Shown here piece after piece: positions 33,435-34,997 of a DNA stretch of 34,997 nt. The stretch is from Candidatus Pseudothioglobus aerophilus (GTDB lineage Bacteria; Pseudomonadota; Gammaproteobacteria; PS1; Pseudothioglobaceae). The translations under genes and the position numbers were made by a program. The notes under the pieces were generated by a model that made no database searches, was not told where the DNA came from, and was given only the letters and a program-made list of their open reading frames with translations. The stretch spans positions 1 through 34,997 of the forward strand of contig JACNFO010000013.1 in the NCBI GenBank assembly GCA_014384565.1, given 5' to 3'. Position 1 is the stretch's first letter. Every line of letters starts with the position of its first letter.

Positions 33435-34616
33435 ATGAATATTCATGAGTACCAAGCTAAGAAGCTATTGGGTAAATATGGAGTTCCCATTCCAAAAGGT
33501 GGCATTGCGCACTCTGCAACTGAGGCAATTTACCAAGCCAGTGAATTGGGCGGGAGTAAATGGATTGTTAAAGCCCAGCTTCATTCAGGTGCTCGCGGAA
33601 AGGCTGGTGGTGTAAAGCTGTGTAATAGTCATCAAGAAATTGCTGATTTTTGTCATAATCTTCTTGGTAATAAGCTTGTAACTCTCCAGACGGGTCCAGA
33701 GGGAAAGATGGTCTCAAGTATCTATGTTGAAGAGGCAAGTGATATTGCTAAAGAGCTATACTTTAGTATTGTTCTTGATAGGGCAACTCAAAAAGTCACT
33801 CTAATTGCCTCTACTGAGGGCGGGATGGATATTGAAAAAGTTGCAGAAGAGACCCCAGAAAAAATTTCAAAAATTATGATTGACCCTGCTGTTGGTATGC
33901 AACCCTTTCAGGCTCGTCAGTTAGCTTTTACATTAGATATACCTAATGAGGTTGTTGGCGCTGCCAGTCGAGCAGTTATGAAATGTTATCGCGCATTTCG
34001 AGATACTGATGCTAATTTATTAGAGATCAATCCATTAATATTGACAACTGATAATAAGGTTATGGCTATTGATGCGAAGATGACATTTGATGAGAATGCA
34101 CTTTATCGTAGGCCAGAAATTCTAGAATTTCGTGATAAAACACAAGAGGATCCTCGTGAAACAAATGCTGCCGAGCATGATTTAAGTTATGTTGGCTTAG
34201 ATGGAAATATTGGGTGCCTTATTAATGGAGCAGGTCTTGCTATGGCGACAATGGATATGATTCAGCATGCGGGCGGCGAGCCTGCAAATTTTCTAGATAT
34301 TGGTGGTGGCGCCTCTGCGGAGAGAGTAGCAACATCGATAGAATTAGTATTGTCTGATAAGTCTGTAGAAGCTATCTTGATTAATATTTTTGCTGGAATA
34401 AACCGATGTGATTGGGTTGCCCAAGGTATTGTAGATTTACTAAATAAGAGGGATATTGATATCCCTTTAGTTGTGCGCTTATCTGGAACGAATGTAGAAA
34501 AAGGACAAAAAATATTAAAAGATAGTGGTAAAAAAGTTATAACAGCAGACACCTTATCAGATGCAGCATACAAAGTTGTGTCTGCATGGAAGCAAGCAAA
34601 AGTGATTAAGGATTAA
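33435..34616 (+). CDS. mtkA: Malate-CoA ligase subunit beta
   Basis: A 393-residue ATP-grasp subunit of the succinyl-CoA synthetase family. It starts MNIHEYQAKKLLGKYGVPIP and contains KAQLHSGARGKAGGVKL, LLEINPLILTTDNKVMAID, ANFLDIGGGASAERV, the FAGINRCDWVAQGI segment and PLVVRLSGTNVEKGQKIL. These are shared with SucC. The assignment to malate thiokinase (ATP + malate + CoA to malyl-CoA) rests on the malyl-CoA lyase 2 bases upstream, plus small differences such as GRxLSGTN-type endings. A succinate-CoA ligase is the alternative. The alpha subunit starts 2 bases after its stop. Confidence 0.87.
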   Translation: MNIHEYQAKKLLGKYGVPIPKGGIAHSATEAIYQASELGGSKWIVKAQLHSGARGKAGGVKLCNSHQEIADFCHNLLGNKLVTLQTGPEGKMVSSIYVEEASDIAKELYFSIVLDRATQKVTLIASTEGGMDIEKVAEETPEKISKIMIDPAVGMQPFQARQLAFTLDIPNEVVGAASRAVMKCYRAFRDTDANLLEINPLILTTDNKVMAIDAKMTFDENALYRRPEILEFRDKTQEDPRETNAAEHDLSYVGLDGNIGCLINGAGLAMATMDMIQHAGGEPANFLDIGGGASAERVATSIELVLSDKSVEAILINIFAGINRCDWVAQGIVDLLNKRDIDIPLVVRLSGTNVEKGQKILKDSGKKVITADTLSDAAYKVVSAWKQAKVIKD

Positions 34617-34618
34617 CC

Positions 34619-34997
34619 ATGAGTATTTTTATAGATGAAAAAACTCCAGTCTTAGTTCAAGGAATAACTGGACGTATTGGCTCTTTCCATACTCAAGAAA
34701 TGATTGACTATGGCACAAATATTGTGGCAGGCGTTACTCCGGGTAAAGGTGGTACAACTCACTTAGGAAAGCCTGTATTTAATACAGTCGAGGAAGCCGT
34801 CGTAGTTACAGGCGCAGAAGCGAGTATTGTTTTTGTTCCTCCAGCCTACGCTGCAGATGGAATTATGGAAGCAGCAGAATCAAATATAAAGTTTTGTGTA
34901 AGCATTACTGATGGAATTCCAACTCATGACATGATTAGAGTAAAGCGTTATATTAATAGTGCCCCCCAAGAAAAACGTATGGTTTTAACTGGTCCTA
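34619..34997 (+). CDS. mtkB: Malate-CoA ligase subunit alpha (partial)
   Basis: The first 126 residues of a SucD-like alpha subunit, cut by the window end. After MSIFIDEKTPVLVQGITGRI the CoA-binding Rossmann fold continues with GSFHTQEMIDYGTNIVAGVT, PGKGGTTHLGKPVFNTVEEA and SIVFVPPAYAADGIMEA. The final CVSITDGIPTHDM is also SucD-like. The phosphorylated histidine expected near residue 250 lies outside the window. It follows mtkA by 2 bases, and together with mcl it completes the malate to malyl-CoA to glyoxylate plus acetyl-CoA step. Whether ppc or other serine-cycle genes follow cannot be seen. Confidence 0.87.
   Translation, partial: MSIFIDEKTPVLVQGITGRIGSFHTQEMIDYGTNIVAGVTPGKGGTTHLGKPVFNTVEEAVVVTGAEASIVFVPPAYAADGIMEAAESNIKFCVSITDGIPTHDMIRVKRYINSAPQEKRMVLTGP

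Overview
The window reads as a stretch of core chromosome from an AT-rich, streamlined, probably marine gammaproteobacterium. The protein set (EpmB, FolE2/QueD, GlcDEF, an Alvin-type ferredoxin, malyl-CoA lyase with malate-CoA ligase, a ProXWV uptake system), very short intergenic gaps and many stop/start overlaps resemble the SUP05/Arctic96BD-19 ('Candidatus Thioglobus') group. That placement is inference from gene content; no rRNA is present to confirm it. I see no transposase, integrase, phage gene or CRISPR array.

Layout. 1-2,625: the tail of a RarD-like permease, a second EamA permease, an HPP-family membrane protein, a RutE/HadB-type nitroreductase (minus) and a HIT hydrolase. 2,740-10,099: parC and gyrA flanking a compact queD-folE2-DAHP synthase operon. 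10,293-14,746: a ProX-ProW-ProV type compatible-solute ABC importer. Its permease carries an unusual N-terminal extension of about 450 residues, and the proX-proW gap holds three perfect inverted repeats. 14,750-19,005 (minus): a cyclophilin-FKBP fusion, mraY, dcd and prfC in one tight operon. 19,146-25,644: a 2[4Fe-4S] ferredoxin, an alanine/serine-glyoxylate aminotransferase (minus), then glcD-glcE-glcF, rlmD and a rhodanese. GlcE is drastically shortened. 25,641-31,887: uvrD (minus), epmB, a TlpA-like thioredoxin (minus), an arsenate reductase-like gene, and a minus-strand operon of MBL hydrolase-nadD-rsfS-rlmH. 31,971-32,281: tRNA-Ala(GGC) and two non-identical tRNA-Glu(UUC) genes, the second with an extra base in its T arm. 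32,479-end: malyl-CoA lyase, then malate-CoA ligase beta and alpha subunits (alpha runs off the window).

Functional theme. Two separated loci meet at glyoxylate. Glycolate oxidase makes it from glycolate, malate-CoA ligase plus malyl-CoA lyase release it (with acetyl-CoA) from malate, and the aminotransferase converts it to glycine. This fits serine-cycle-like C1/C2 metabolism, or glycolate/glyoxylate salvage, in a marine cell that also imports betaine-type solutes.

The most noteworthy items are the giant ProW N-terminal domain, the overlapping hairpins between proX and proW, the minimal GlcE lacking a cap domain and apparently its FAD-binding loops, the odd second tRNA-Glu, the dual PPIase and the tandem 16-bp repeat upstream of glcD. 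Apart from these, the region is ordinary housekeeping chromosome.
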